Shown here in pieces: positions 15,412 to 23,794 of a stretch of 33,303 nucleotides of DNA; position 1 is the stretch's first letter; every line of letters begins with the position of its first letter. A program made the position numbers and the translations under genes. Below the pieces are notes generated by a model that worked only from the letters and a program-made list of their open reading frames with translations, was not told where the DNA came from and ran no database searches. The stretch spans positions 1-33,303 of the forward strand of contig CAZEXM010000009.1 in the NCBI GenBank assembly GCA_964515915.1, read 5' to 3'. The DNA comes from JAHOYW01 sp964515915. Lineage in GTDB: Bacteria > Verrucomicrobiota > Lentisphaeria > Victivallales > Victivallaceae.

Positions 15412-16590
15412 TTACTCTACGCCCATTGTCTTTAAAGTCATCATAAGCATAAACATAATCCCGTTGCGCAGCGCTTTGTCTTCAAAATCAAATTCAGGAT
15501 GATGAAGATCAAAATGTTTTTCTCCCATCCCCAGGCCATAGAAAGCCCCGGGACATTTTTGTAAATAATAACTGAAATCCTCACCTGCCATAGATGATTT
15601 TTCCAGTTCATACCACATTTCAGCACCAAAACATTCGCTTGTAAGGTTTTCAGCCATTTCGACATACCCGCTGGTATTTACAGTCGGAATATAAGGCAGT
15701 TCATACTCAAATTCATATTTCGCGCCACTTGCCAGACAAATGCCTTTAACCGCGTTTTCAATCAGTTCCGGGAACTGCCCGCCGATCGCGTTGTCCAGGA
15801 AACGGCTTGAACCTTCCAGAATAACTTCTTCAGGAATAATGTTAGGATTTTGACCGCCGGAGAAACGGCAAACGCTCAGGCAAGCCGCGTCCTGGGGCCC
15901 GAAACGGCGTGAAACAATCGTTTGCAATTGATTCACCACCTGGCACGCAGTTACAATCGGGTCAATACAAGCTTCAGGTTTGCTGCAGTGTCCGCCCCGG
16001 CCGATAATTTTAATTTTGAAAAACCCCGCCGCCGCCATGATTGTCCCGGCGCGGCTGCAGATGGAACCAGGCGGAAATCCGGATATTCCATGCAAAGCAA
16101 AAACCGCGTCCGGTTCGGGCGATTCCAAAACTCCGGCCTCGAGCAGTTTCTTCCCCAAAGCCGCGACTTCTTCGCCAGGCTGAAAAATAAATTTAACCGA
16201 GCCTTTAAGCTGGTCTTTTATTTCATTCAAAACCATCGCTGTCCCAAGCAGTATCGCGCTATGTCCGTCATGGCCGCAGGCGTGCATGAGTCCATCCGTA
16301 CGGGACTTGTATGGAAGATCAGTCTTTTCCCGCAAAGGCAAAGCGTCCATATCAGCCCGCAGCCCGACACATTTACCCGCCTCTCCTCCATCAAGAATAC
16401 CGACTACATCGGTTTCCAGGTAAGGTTCCAGCAATTCAATATCCGTAGCTGCCAAAGTTTCCCGAATAAGCTTCGCGGTAGCGAATTCATTACCCGCAAG
16501 TTCCGGGTTACTATGAATTTTACGCCGCAACTCAACTACTTGCGGTAAAATTCTGCTGACCATTTCAGCGATATTTTTTTTGCTGTACAT
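15412..16590 (-). CDS. M20 family amidohydrolase (N-acyl amino acid/hippurate hydrolase type)
   Basis: A 392-aa zinc peptidase-family hydrolase of the M20D branch, which cleaves N-acyl amino acids, hippurate or similar amides. Metal and catalytic elements are visible: GLRADMDALPL (77-87), HACGHDGHS (103-111, with Cys105 and His107 as typical ligands), QPGEE (137-141, catalytic Glu and a ligand Glu), NPNIIPEE in the lid domain, SMAGEDFSYY and the C-terminal LHHPEFDF with the last ligand His. No signal peptide, so cytosolic. AGGA precedes the ATG at a slightly long distance. It lies in the pyr operon after a small secreted peptide gene, and its stop abuts the acyltransferase start. Confidence 0.92.
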   Translation of the reverse strand: MYSKKNIAEMVSRILPQVVELRRKIHSNPELAGNEFATAKLIRETLAATDIELLEPYLETDVVGILDGGEAGKCVGLRADMDALPLREKTDLPYKSRTDGLMHACGHDGHSAILLGTAMVLNEIKDQLKGSVKFIFQPGEEVAALGKKLLEAGVLESPEPDAVFALHGISGFPPGSICSRAGTIMAAAGFFKIKIIGRGGHCSKPEACIDPIVTACQVVNQLQTIVSRRFGPQDAACLSVCRFSGGQNPNIIPEEVILEGSSRFLDNAIGGQFPELIENAVKGICLASGAKYEFEYELPYIPTVNTSGYVEMAENLTSECFGAEMWYELEKSSMAGEDFSYYLQKCPGAFYGLGMGEKHFDLHHPEFDFEDKALRNGIMFMLMMTLKTMGVE

Positions 16591-16637
16591 TTAGTTAATT
16601 TTCCTGAAACTACGAGGGGGGATTGCTTATTTTACAA

Positions 16638-16769
16638 CTATTTTCCCAACGGTAAAACGTTTACCGGCACCGGCGCGAAGTTGTCTGCTTTTTCCCGGGC
16701 AGTAGCTGCCCCGCTAATAACTACTCCCGTAAAAACTGCGGCGAATGCTTTCATTACTTTCGTAATCAT
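16638..16769 (-). CDS. Predicted secreted small protein, 43 aa
   Basis: A 43-codon reading frame starting ATG ATT ACG on the minus strand, with AGAGGA eight bases ahead. It encodes a textbook signal peptide: basic MITKVMK, hydrophobic AFAAVFTGVVISG, and AATA as cleavage site after about residue 24. A short mature part of 19 residues follows, rich in Pro and Val (REKADNFAPVPVNVLPLGK). It starts 33 bp after the pyrC stop and ends 48 bp before the M20 amidohydrolase gene, so it is a member of that operon. No family is recognised. It could be a secreted peptide, a periplasmic accessory, or the remains of a longer gene. Confidence 0.55.
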   Translation of the reverse strand: MITKVMKAFAAVFTGVVISGAATAREKADNFAPVPVNVLPLGK

Positions 16770-16801
16770 AATAAATATCCTCTATAATTATTGTTTATTA
16801 T

Positions 16802-18082
16802 TTATAGTTCATTAAAAACAAATTTACCATCAACAATGGTGGCTGCCGCTTTGCCCTTAAAGGTCATTCCGCCAAAAGGCGTATTGCGGGATTTTGAAAA
16901 AAACTTGTCAGCGTCAATGGTGATTTCGCGTTCCGTATCAATAATCGTTATATCAGCGGTATTGCCGGGTTTGAGGCCGCGATTTGTGAAACCGAGCACC
17001 GCTGCCGGGCCGCTTGTAAACTTCGCGACGAAATCACTGATCGATAATATTCCGTTGTGATATAATTCCTTCAAGCACACCGGCAGCGCGGTTTCCAGTC
17101 CGATAATTCCAAACGGCGCGTAATCAAACTCAACGAGTTTAGCGGTCGGGGTATGCGGCGCGTGATCAGTGCTGATAACCGTAATCGTCCCGTCAGCAAG
17201 TCCCGCCAGCAAAGCCTGACGATCTTCTTCGGAACGCAAAGGCGGATTCATTTTGTAATTAGTATCAAATTTTTTAATGCATTCATCAGTAAGTGAAATA
17301 TGATGCGGAGTAGCTTCGGCACTAACCGGAATACCGCGTTTACGGGCAACGCGGACTTGCTCCACGCTTTCTTTGCTGCTCAGGTGTTGAAGATGAATTT
17401 TCCAGTCAACCGAACGGGCGAAAATAATGTCGCGCGCAACCATTAATTCTTCAGAAGCCGCGCTCATTCCTCTCATTCCCAGCAGAGTGGACCAGACTCC
17501 TTCATGCATCACGCCGCCGCTTTGGAGAATTTCGTTTTCGCAATGATCCAGAATCGGCAAATTCAAAGCTTTGGCATATTCCACGATATGCTTCATCAGT
17601 TCATGGTTTTGAATGCCTTTGCCGTCATCGCTGACGGCGACAATACCGGCAGCTTTCAAACTGCCCATAGATGCCATTTCCTGTCCCGCGGATCCTTTCG
17701 TCATGCAGCCGCAGGGATAAACTTTGACTATCCCGCTTTTTTCCGCGGAATAACGTAAATATTCAATCGCCGCGGCGGTATCTGCCGCGGGATTAGTATT
17801 CGGCATGGCGACGATAGCGGTAAAACCTCCTGCGGCGGCGGCCATCGTTCCCGTCTCAATAGTTTCGGCGGCGGAGTTCCCCGGCTGGCGCAAATGCACA
17901 TGCAGATCAATAAAACCAGGCGCGATAATTTTGCCGGAAACATCAATCTTTTCAGCATTTTTGAGTTCTGACGGGTCAACTATTCTGCCATCTTTAACGC
18001 CGATATCCATTAGCGCTTCGATTCCCGGGAAAGGATCCACGACTTTCCCGCCAGCTAATATAAATTCATTTTTGCCAGTCAT
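16802..18082 (-). CDS. pyrC: Dihydroorotase PyrC (class I)
   Basis: Third step of pyrimidine synthesis, ring closure of carbamoyl aspartate to dihydroorotate. The 426-aa length is that of class I dihydroorotases. The zinc site HVHLRQPG is at 61-68, and the TDHAPHT segment carries the catalytic aspartate near residue 300. GFIDLHVHLRQPG and a C-terminal NTADITIIDTE beta segment are characteristic of the type found next to pyrB. The start codon overlaps the pyrB stop by four bases (ATGA), giving translational coupling. Followed by the small secreted protein gene. Confidence 0.97.
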   Translation of the reverse strand: MTGKNEFILAGGKVVDPFPGIEALMDIGVKDGRIVDPSELKNAEKIDVSGKIIAPGFIDLHVHLRQPGNSAAETIETGTMAAAAGGFTAIVAMPNTNPAADTAAAIEYLRYSAEKSGIVKVYPCGCMTKGSAGQEMASMGSLKAAGIVAVSDDGKGIQNHELMKHIVEYAKALNLPILDHCENEILQSGGVMHEGVWSTLLGMRGMSAASEELMVARDIIFARSVDWKIHLQHLSSKESVEQVRVARKRGIPVSAEATPHHISLTDECIKKFDTNYKMNPPLRSEEDRQALLAGLADGTITVISTDHAPHTPTAKLVEFDYAPFGIIGLETALPVCLKELYHNGILSISDFVAKFTSGPAAVLGFTNRGLKPGNTADITIIDTEREITIDADKFFSKSRNTPFGGMTFKGKAAATIVDGKFVFNEL

Positions 18083-19014
18083 TTTTTAACACACCCCGCT
18101 ACAAGGAATAAAATTGCCATGCGAATAGCTAAACCATTAGTTACTTGTTCCAGAATCACTGAACGAGGCCCGTCCGCGATAGAGGAATCAAGTTCAATAC
18201 CACGATTAATCGGCCCCGGATGCATGATTAAAGCATCCGCCTTAAGATATTTACAGCTTGCTTCGTTCAAACCAAAAAATTTAGCGTATTCACCAGTGCT
18301 TGGAAAAAATCCAGCCTGTTGCCGTTCGTGCTGAATACGCAGTAAATTTACTACATCAGCGCCTTCAATTGCATCTTTCAAGTTATAATGAACTTTAACC
18401 CCCATTTGTTCAAATTCACTGGGCACTAAAGTTGACGGCCCGGCAAAATGCACTTCCGCGCCGAGTTTCAACAGGCCCCAGGCATCACTGCGGGCAACCC
18501 GGCTGTGCAGAATATCTCCGACAATCGCTACTTTCAATCCGTTGATTTTTCCTTTTTTCTCACGAATCGTGAAAATATCAAGTAATGCCTGGGTCGGATG
18601 ACTGTGAGCTCCATCTCCGGCGTTCAAAACTCCGCAGCTGATTTTATCAGCTATCAATACATGAGCTCCCGCCGCGGAGTGCCGCATAACGATCAAATCC
18701 GCTTGCAAAGCTTCAATGTTGCGAACAGTATCAAGCAGGGTTTCGCCTTTTTTCAGGCTGCTTGAACTAGCGGAAATATTAATGATATCAGCACTCAGGC
18801 GTTGTTCAGCCAATTCAAATGACATCCGGGTGCGGGTGCTTGGTTCAATAAAAAAGTTAACCACGGTTTTACCGCGCAGAGCCGGTACTTTTTTCAGGTT
18901 GCGCTGCGATACTTTTTTAAATTCCTCAGCCGTGTCGAGAATAAAACTTATTTCCTCAGCACTCAAATCATATATACTGAGCAAATCTTTTTTAATCCAG
19001 TTAAATTTTTCCAT
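18079..19014 (-). CDS. pyrB: Aspartate carbamoyltransferase catalytic subunit PyrB
   Basis: Condenses carbamoyl phosphate with aspartate at the start of committed pyrimidine synthesis. The 311 residues carry the carbamoyl-phosphate site STRTR at 59-63 in FFIEPSTRTRMSFE, GDGAHSHPTQALLD in the middle, and HPGPINRG near the end. The start at 19014 is chosen because it directly follows the pyrR stop (TGATATG arrangement), has AAGGGG upstream and gives the normal length; an extended start at 19104 would overlap pyrR. No pyrI regulatory subunit is seen, consistent with a PyrR-regulated operon. Confidence 0.97.
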   Translation of the reverse strand: MEKFNWIKKDLLSIYDLSAEEISFILDTAEEFKKVSQRNLKKVPALRGKTVVNFFIEPSTRTRMSFELAEQRLSADIINISASSSSLKKGETLLDTVRNIEALQADLIVMRHSAAGAHVLIADKISCGVLNAGDGAHSHPTQALLDIFTIREKKGKINGLKVAIVGDILHSRVARSDAWGLLKLGAEVHFAGPSTLVPSEFEQMGVKVHYNLKDAIEGADVVNLLRIQHERQQAGFFPSTGEYAKFFGLNEASCKYLKADALIMHPGPINRGIELDSSIADGPRSVILEQVTNGLAIRMAILFLVAGCVKK

Positions 19015-19015
19015 A

Positions 19016-19588
19016 TCAATTTTTCCCCTTGCTGGTGTGATATTTTTTCCAGTCAACCGTAAAAACACCGTCTTGTCCATCGGTTTCGTCAAATTCCACC
19101 ACAATTTTACGTTCGGCCGGAACCTGCAGATCCATTCCGGTATAATCCGCGCCGATTGGAAATTCGTGATTGCCGCGATTAACCAGAACCGCCAGCCGGA
19201 TTAAACCGGGCCGGCCATAATCGGTAAGCGCATCAAGAGCGGCGCGAATGGTCCTGCCGGAGGAAAGGACATCGTCAACGAGTATCACGGCTTTGCCGTT
19301 CATATCGAAGGGTATCCGGGTTTCATTAATTTGGGGCAAATCCTGGCGAACACCGATATCATCGCGATACATGGAAATATCCAGCAGGGCAAGTTCCGGA
19401 CTATAGCCGGTTTTTTCTTCAATAATGGATATTAAGCGTTTTGCTAACGGGACTCCCTGTTGATGGATTCCAATTACAGCGAAATCACGAGTAGAATCCT
19501 GCAGAAATTCGAAAATGATGCCGTCAGCGACTTTTTGGACAGCCGCTATAACTTCGTCAGTGTTGCAAACTTCTTTTTTTGCCGGCAT
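19016..19588 (-). CDS. pyrR: Bifunctional pyrimidine regulator/uracil phosphoribosyltransferase PyrR
   Basis: A 190-aa member of the type I phosphoribosyltransferase fold with the PRPP-binding loop VILVDDVLSSGRT at 101-113. The PyrR-specific segments are TPE-like LALLDISMYRDDIG (67-79) and VNRGNHEFPIGADYTG near the C-terminus. In Gram-positives PyrR binds mRNA leaders to attenuate pyr genes and has weak uracil phosphoribosyltransferase activity. In other phyla its role is less settled. It heads the pyrR-pyrB-pyrC run. I could not find the conserved PyrR-binding loop or an attenuator in the 174 nt upstream. The ribosome site (AGAG) is weak. Confidence 0.95.
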   Translation of the reverse strand: MPAKKEVCNTDEVIAAVQKVADGIIFEFLQDSTRDFAVIGIHQQGVPLAKRLISIIEEKTGYSPELALLDISMYRDDIGVRQDLPQINETRIPFDMNGKAVILVDDVLSSGRTIRAALDALTDYGRPGLIRLAVLVNRGNHEFPIGADYTGMDLQVPAERKIVVEFDETDGQDGVFTVDWKKYHTSKGKN

Positions 19589-19762
19589 AAATTATCTCTG
19601 TTTTTAATAGGTTTAAGTAAGGTAATGCCTATATCTAAATTTTTCCAGCCAAAAAAATGAAAATAATAATAATAATAGAGTTCGACGGAACGACGCGCCC
19701 GCCAAAAGTCATCAAGTCAAAGTATATCAAATTGCGATATATTTTTATTTTTGAGGAAAGCA

Positions 19763-21799
19763 TCATTTTACAAAACGGTCGGCGGAAAACTTTTTAATTC
19801 TGTCCCGCAGGCTCGCGGCACGCTCAAACTCCAGTTTTTCCGCGGCATCCATCATTTCATTTTCCAACTCGAAAATCAATTCCTGCATATCTTCCTCGTT
19901 GAGTGTCTTCCTGCTCACTGAACCGTAAAGCGCGGATTCTTCCTCCACCCCGAATACTGAAGCGGCAATGTCTGAATAAGAATATTTTTTGTTTTTGTCC
20001 GGCGCGACCGCTTCGTTTATGGTAATTCGCTGCGATTTTTTGATTGTTTGCGGAGTAATATTATTCTTCCGGTTGTAAGCATGTTGTTTTTTCCGGTGCT
20101 GTTCTGAAGTTTTCAGCAATGCCCGCATACTTGGAGTAATCCTGTCGCCATATAAAATTACCCGTCCGTTAAGGTTTCGCGCCGCCCGTCCCGCAACCTG
20201 CAGCAAGGCCCGCGCCGAACGTAAAAATCCTTCTTTGTCCGCGTCCAGGATCGCGACCAGCGCGACTTCCGGTAAATCAATACCTTCGCGCAGCAGATTG
20301 ATCCCGATCAGACAATCAAATTCCCCCGCCCGCAAAGCCGATAAAACCCTTACCCGCTCCAAAGCGTCCAGGCCCGAATGCAGATAATTCGATTTTATAC
20401 CCAAATCGCGCAGGTAATCCGAAAGGCGTTCCGAACTTTTCTTGGTCAAAGTCGTAACAATAACCCGTTCGCCTTTCGCGGCGGCTTCCCGGACTTCAGC
20501 GATAACGTCATCAACCTGTCCCTCAAGCGGCCGGATTTCGATCTCAGGATCCAGCAGTCCGGTCGGACGGATAAGCTGTTCCACGGGAGCCCCACTGTGT
20601 TCAAGTTCATAATCACCCGGAGTCGCGGACATAAAAATAGTATTTCCGTGAATCTGTTCAAACTCGGAAAATTTCAAGGGCCGGTTTTCGAGGGCTGAAG
20701 GCAGGCGGAAACCATGTTCCACCAAAGTAGTTTTCCGGCTGCGATCCGCCTTGTACATCGCCCGCAACTGAGGCAGGGTTACATGCGATTCGTCAAGAAC
20801 AATCAACATGTCTTCCGGGAAAAAATCAAAGAGGCAGAAGGGCCTCGTCCCCCCCCGGCGCTCGGATAAATACATGGAATAATTTTCCACGCCGCTGCAA
20901 TAACCTATTTCACGCATCATTTCAATATCATACATGACGCGCTGATAAATACGCTGAGCCTCAACTAAAAGCCCTTTTTGTTCAAACATCGCGACTTGTT
21001 CTTTCATTTCCGCTTTGATCTTTATCAAGGCATTTTCGACTCTTTCGGGGGGTGTGACAAAATGTTTACACGGAAAAAACATGACTTTCCCGGCGCGGTT
21101 TTTCACTTTGCCGCTAACGCTCAGGTAACGGGTCAAAGCTTCGATTTCGTCCCCCCAGAATTCTATCCGGACATATTCCTCCCGCTGCGGCTCGAAAACA
21201 TCAAGCGAATCACCCCGCACCCGGAACTGGCCTTTTTCTGGCGAAAAATCATTGCGTTCATATTGAATCTGCACCAGGTCACGCAATAAATCATTACGTT
21301 CCACCTTGTCCCCAACTTTTAAATTAACACACATCTCCGCGTAATCCGCCGGTGAACCCAAACCATAAATACAGGAAACGCTCGCCACGACAATTACGTC
21401 TTTGCGTTCCAGGAGCGAAGTCGTCGCCGCCAAACGCAATTTTTCAATATTCTGATTAATACTGGCGTCTTTGGCGATATAGGTATCAGTTTGCGGGATA
21501 TATGACTCCGGCAGATAATAATCGTAATAACTGATAAAATATTCAACGGCATTTTCCGGGAAAAAAGCTTTAAATTCACTATAAAGCTGTGCCGCCAGGG
21601 TTTTGTTGTGGGATAAAACGAGGACTGGACGGTCAAGCCCGGATATAACATTCGCCAAAGTAAAAGTTTTACCGGAACCGGTTACGCCGAGCAGAGTTTG
21701 ATACTCTTTGTCCCGCCTGCAGCCGGCCAGCAGGGCCTTAATCGCTTCCGGCTGATCGCCGGTCGGCTTAAAATCCGCTACTAACTTGAAAAGTCCCAT
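19763..21799 (-). CDS. uvrB: Excinuclease ABC subunit B, UvrB
   Basis: Damage-recognition helicase-like subunit of nucleotide excision repair. The 678-aa length is standard. Walker A GVTGSGKT is at 38-45, the beta-hairpin that probes DNA lies in the YYDYYLPESYIPQ region (about 91-103), and helicase motifs include DESHVTLPQ, MSATPGDYE and the ALLQVAGRAARN region. A C-terminal UVR motif (ELENEMMDAAEKLEFERAASLRDRI, about 640-665) recruits UvrC. GGAA lies upstream of the ATG. It is upstream of pyrR in the same orientation, with a 174-bp gap that could hold a pyr promoter. A TATAAT at 21906-21911 (minus strand) could be its -10, but the -35 is poor. Confidence 0.98.
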   Translation of the reverse strand: MGLFKLVADFKPTGDQPEAIKALLAGCRRDKEYQTLLGVTGSGKTFTLANVISGLDRPVLVLSHNKTLAAQLYSEFKAFFPENAVEYFISYYDYYLPESYIPQTDTYIAKDASINQNIEKLRLAATTSLLERKDVIVVASVSCIYGLGSPADYAEMCVNLKVGDKVERNDLLRDLVQIQYERNDFSPEKGQFRVRGDSLDVFEPQREEYVRIEFWGDEIEALTRYLSVSGKVKNRAGKVMFFPCKHFVTPPERVENALIKIKAEMKEQVAMFEQKGLLVEAQRIYQRVMYDIEMMREIGYCSGVENYSMYLSERRGGTRPFCLFDFFPEDMLIVLDESHVTLPQLRAMYKADRSRKTTLVEHGFRLPSALENRPLKFSEFEQIHGNTIFMSATPGDYELEHSGAPVEQLIRPTGLLDPEIEIRPLEGQVDDVIAEVREAAAKGERVIVTTLTKKSSERLSDYLRDLGIKSNYLHSGLDALERVRVLSALRAGEFDCLIGINLLREGIDLPEVALVAILDADKEGFLRSARALLQVAGRAARNLNGRVILYGDRITPSMRALLKTSEQHRKKQHAYNRKNNITPQTIKKSQRITINEAVAPDKNKKYSYSDIAASVFGVEEESALYGSVSRKTLNEEDMQELIFELENEMMDAAEKLEFERAASLRDRIKKFSADRFVK

Positions 21800-21948
21800 T
21801 TAAAATTTTATTCCGTTTACAAAAAAACAATTCCGCCGCGAAAATGCGGGCGTTACAAGCCTTTTAATAATAAAATACAGCTTTTGCCTTTGTATTGCAA
21901 ACGAGATTATATCGCAATGAAATCATTCCCTGCTGTTTGTTTAGCGGC

Positions 21949-22596
21949 TCAACGGCAGGCCCAAAGCATTCCGCGACACATGATTTCCTTTACTTCCGGC
22001 ACCGAAAAATCCGCGGCGACATGTCCAAGGGAACTATAAAACACCCGTCCTTTTCCGTAATGCCGTTTCCATACCACCGGCATCACGGTGTCTTTTATCC
22101 AGGCACAATGCCTGCCGCTGAAAGTCGTCGCGGCCAGCACTTTATTGCCGGGGTCGACATGCATGTAATATTGTTCTGAAATCATTTTAAAATCACTCAA
22201 ACCGGCGGTAAGCGGATCTTCACGATCGACAATATTCACCGTGTATTCAATAATATTCCCGGGATGCGCAACCCACTGCCCGCCAACCATGAACTGATAT
22301 TCGGTATTTAGCCGGAAAGCGTCGCCCATGCCGCCGTGCCAACCAGCCAGGCCGACGCCTTTTTCGACGGCATTGAGCAAAGCTTTGGATTGTTCATCGT
22401 TAATCTCACTCATGGTCCACACCGGAACAATCAAATCATAAGCAAGCAGTTTGCCCGGATCTGCAAAGGCTTCCAAAGTATTGGCCAAATCAACTTCACA
22501 GCCTTCGCTTTTCATTACTTCAGTCATAATCGTCGCGGTTTGTCCGGGTTCATGCCCGTCCCAGCCGCCCCAGTTTATCAATATTTTCTTTTTCAT
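21949..22596 (-). CDS. ThuA-like domain protein (sugar utilisation, glutamine-amidotransferase-like fold)
   Basis: A 215-aa protein of the ThuA family (class I glutamine amidotransferase-like fold), a family repeatedly found with Gfo/Idh/MocA oxidoreductases in sugar degradation operons. Hallmarks: the N-terminal INWGGWDGHEP, GVGLAGWHGGMGDAF near the middle, QYMVGGQW-type strand (FMVGGQWVAHPG) and the C-terminal YGKGRVFYSSLGHV. The catalytic cysteine of true amidotransferases is absent, which is normal for ThuA. No signal peptide, so cytosolic. AAGG precedes the ATG. It starts 33 bp after the oxidoreductase gene, so the pair is an operon read divergently from an AraC regulator. Substrate unknown. 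Confidence 0.92.
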   Translation of the reverse strand: MKKKILINWGGWDGHEPGQTATIMTEVMKSEGCEVDLANTLEAFADPGKLLAYDLIVPVWTMSEINDEQSKALLNAVEKGVGLAGWHGGMGDAFRLNTEYQFMVGGQWVAHPGNIIEYTVNIVDREDPLTAGLSDFKMISEQYYMHVDPGNKVLAATTFSGRHCAWIKDTVMPVVWKRHYGKGRVFYSSLGHVAADFSVPEVKEIMCRGMLWACR

Positions 22597-22629
22597 TGTC
22601 GTGCCTTGTGCTTATGTGTTTAAATATTT

Positions 22630-23727
22630 TTAATCCAATTCGCCATGCAGCAGACCCAAAGGCAGGGGCGCGGGGCGTTCGCAGGAGCTTTCCAGATAGA
22701 TATGCCGCTCTTCAGATGCGGATTTTTCAAGTGCGCACATCACTTCCAGCACATGAAAAGCGAGTTCACCGCTGCAGCGGTGTTTTCGTCCGGAACGAAT
22801 CGCTTTAAGCATATCCGCCAGTCCGATGCTGCGCATATTATCGGTATAGATAAAGGGAATCGGCACGTCCTGCCAATCGCCTCCCGCCTTCGCGAATTTA
22901 ACCGGCCCGCCAAAGGAATTCGGATCAGGGATCGAAAGGCTGCCGCCGGTCCCGTGCAGTTCAATGCACGGGCAGGAATGCCGTGCGACATCAAAGCTCA
23001 TTATCAATGTAATCACCGTGCCGCATACAAATTCCAGCAAGCCCGCCACATGGGTATTAACTTCAACCGGAAGTTTTTCGCCGAATTTAACTTTACTGCT
23101 GCAGGTTCTTTCGGCCAAACCGCGTCCGCTTATTGCCGTAACTTTCTTTACCGGGCCGAGCAGGTTGATCAAGGCTGTAATGTAGTACGGCCCCATATCA
23201 AACAGCGGGCCGCCGCCCGGCAGATAATAAAAGCCGGGATTCGGATGCCAGCTTTCGTGTCCGGGACACATCATAAATGCGGTGCCGGAAAGCGGCGTTC
23301 CAATCCAGGCTTCGTCAAGCAGCTTCCGGGAAGTCTGGAGGCCGCCGCCTAAAAAGGTGTCCGGGGCACAGCCTGTCCGCAGCTTGTTTTTTTTGGCCAA
23401 TTCAATTACCGGGGCGCCCTCCGCGACGGATAAGGCAAAGGGCTTTTCCACGTAAACATGCTTGCCGGCTTCAAGAACCGTTGTATTAATCTGAGCATGA
23501 ACCGGCGGAGTAGTCAGGTTCAAAACTACTTCGATCTCATCTTTTGCAAGCAGTTCATCAACAGTGACCGCTTTGCATCCATGAGCATCCTCTTTCGCTT
23601 TAGCCGCGTCCATATTGAGATCCGCGCAACAGGCATATTCCATTATGTTGAAAATTTTTGCCGCCTTAAAATAGGCGTCGCTGATGTTGCCGCAGCCGAT
23701 GACCCCGACTTTTATAATATCGTTCAT
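22630..23727 (-). CDS. Gfo/Idh/MocA family NAD(P)-dependent oxidoreductase
   Basis: A 365-aa sugar or inositol dehydrogenase-type protein. The N-terminal Rossmann domain has VGVIGCGNISDAY (7-19), and the family lysine lies in VYVEKPFAL (91-99). The C-terminal half is the Gfo/Idh/MocA beta-sheet domain, with a GGGPLFDMGPYYI motif that carries a typical catalytic-site aspartate. The start at 23727 has AAGGAA upstream; a longer start at 23751 would sit at the -35 box of the divergent gene and is less likely. First gene of a two-gene operon with the ThuA-like gene. The exact sugar cannot be called; the AraC regulator nearby probably senses it. Confidence 0.94.
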   Translation of the reverse strand: MNDIIKVGVIGCGNISDAYFKAAKIFNIMEYACCADLNMDAAKAKEDAHGCKAVTVDELLAKDEIEVVLNLTTPPVHAQINTTVLEAGKHVYVEKPFALSVAEGAPVIELAKKNKLRTGCAPDTFLGGGLQTSRKLLDEAWIGTPLSGTAFMMCPGHESWHPNPGFYYLPGGGPLFDMGPYYITALINLLGPVKKVTAISGRGLAERTCSSKVKFGEKLPVEVNTHVAGLLEFVCGTVITLIMSFDVARHSCPCIELHGTGGSLSIPDPNSFGGPVKFAKAGGDWQDVPIPFIYTDNMRSIGLADMLKAIRSGRKHRCSGELAFHVLEVMCALEKSASEERHIYLESSCERPAPLPLGLLHGELD

Positions 23728-23744
23728 GTTTTTGTTTCCTTTTC

Positions 23745-23773
23745 TTGACATTCAATATTTATTCAAGTATAGT
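23745..23773 (+). promoter_or_regulatory. Consensus sigma70 promoter of the AraC regulator gene
   Basis: TTGACA (23745-23750), a 17-bp spacer and TATAGT (23768-23773): a perfect -35 and near-perfect -10. Transcription would begin near 23780, so the TTG at 23773 cannot be the start codon. The -10 overlaps that of the divergent promoter. Confidence 0.75.
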
Positions 23774-23794
23774 TGCTCAATACATACTTAACAA
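23766..23794 (-). promoter_or_regulatory. Sigma70-like promoter of the oxidoreductase-ThuA operon
   Basis: On the minus strand TTGTTA (23789-23794), a 17-bp spacer and TATACT (23766-23771). The -10 box overlaps the -10 of the opposing AraC promoter, so the two can hardly be open together. Degenerate TCAA-rich units at about 23752, 23763 and 23777 are candidate AraC sites. Confidence 0.6.

Noticed and set aside
15922..16548. 208-aa plus-strand frame opposite the M20 amidohydrolase
   Set aside because: The antisense codon pattern of a well-supported gene explains it.
19589..19762. PyrR-binding attenuator before pyrR
   Set aside because: I searched the minus strand for the conserved loop and a terminator hairpin and saw neither; only AT-rich sequence and a short AAT repeat at 19662-19676.
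22645..23352. 235-aa plus-strand frame opposite the oxidoreductase gene
   Set aside because: A shadow of a clearly recognised gene on the other strand, with no motif of its own.
23773..23793. TTG start extending the AraC regulator by seven residues
   Set aside because: The TTG overlaps the -10 box of a strong promoter, so it would not be transcribed.
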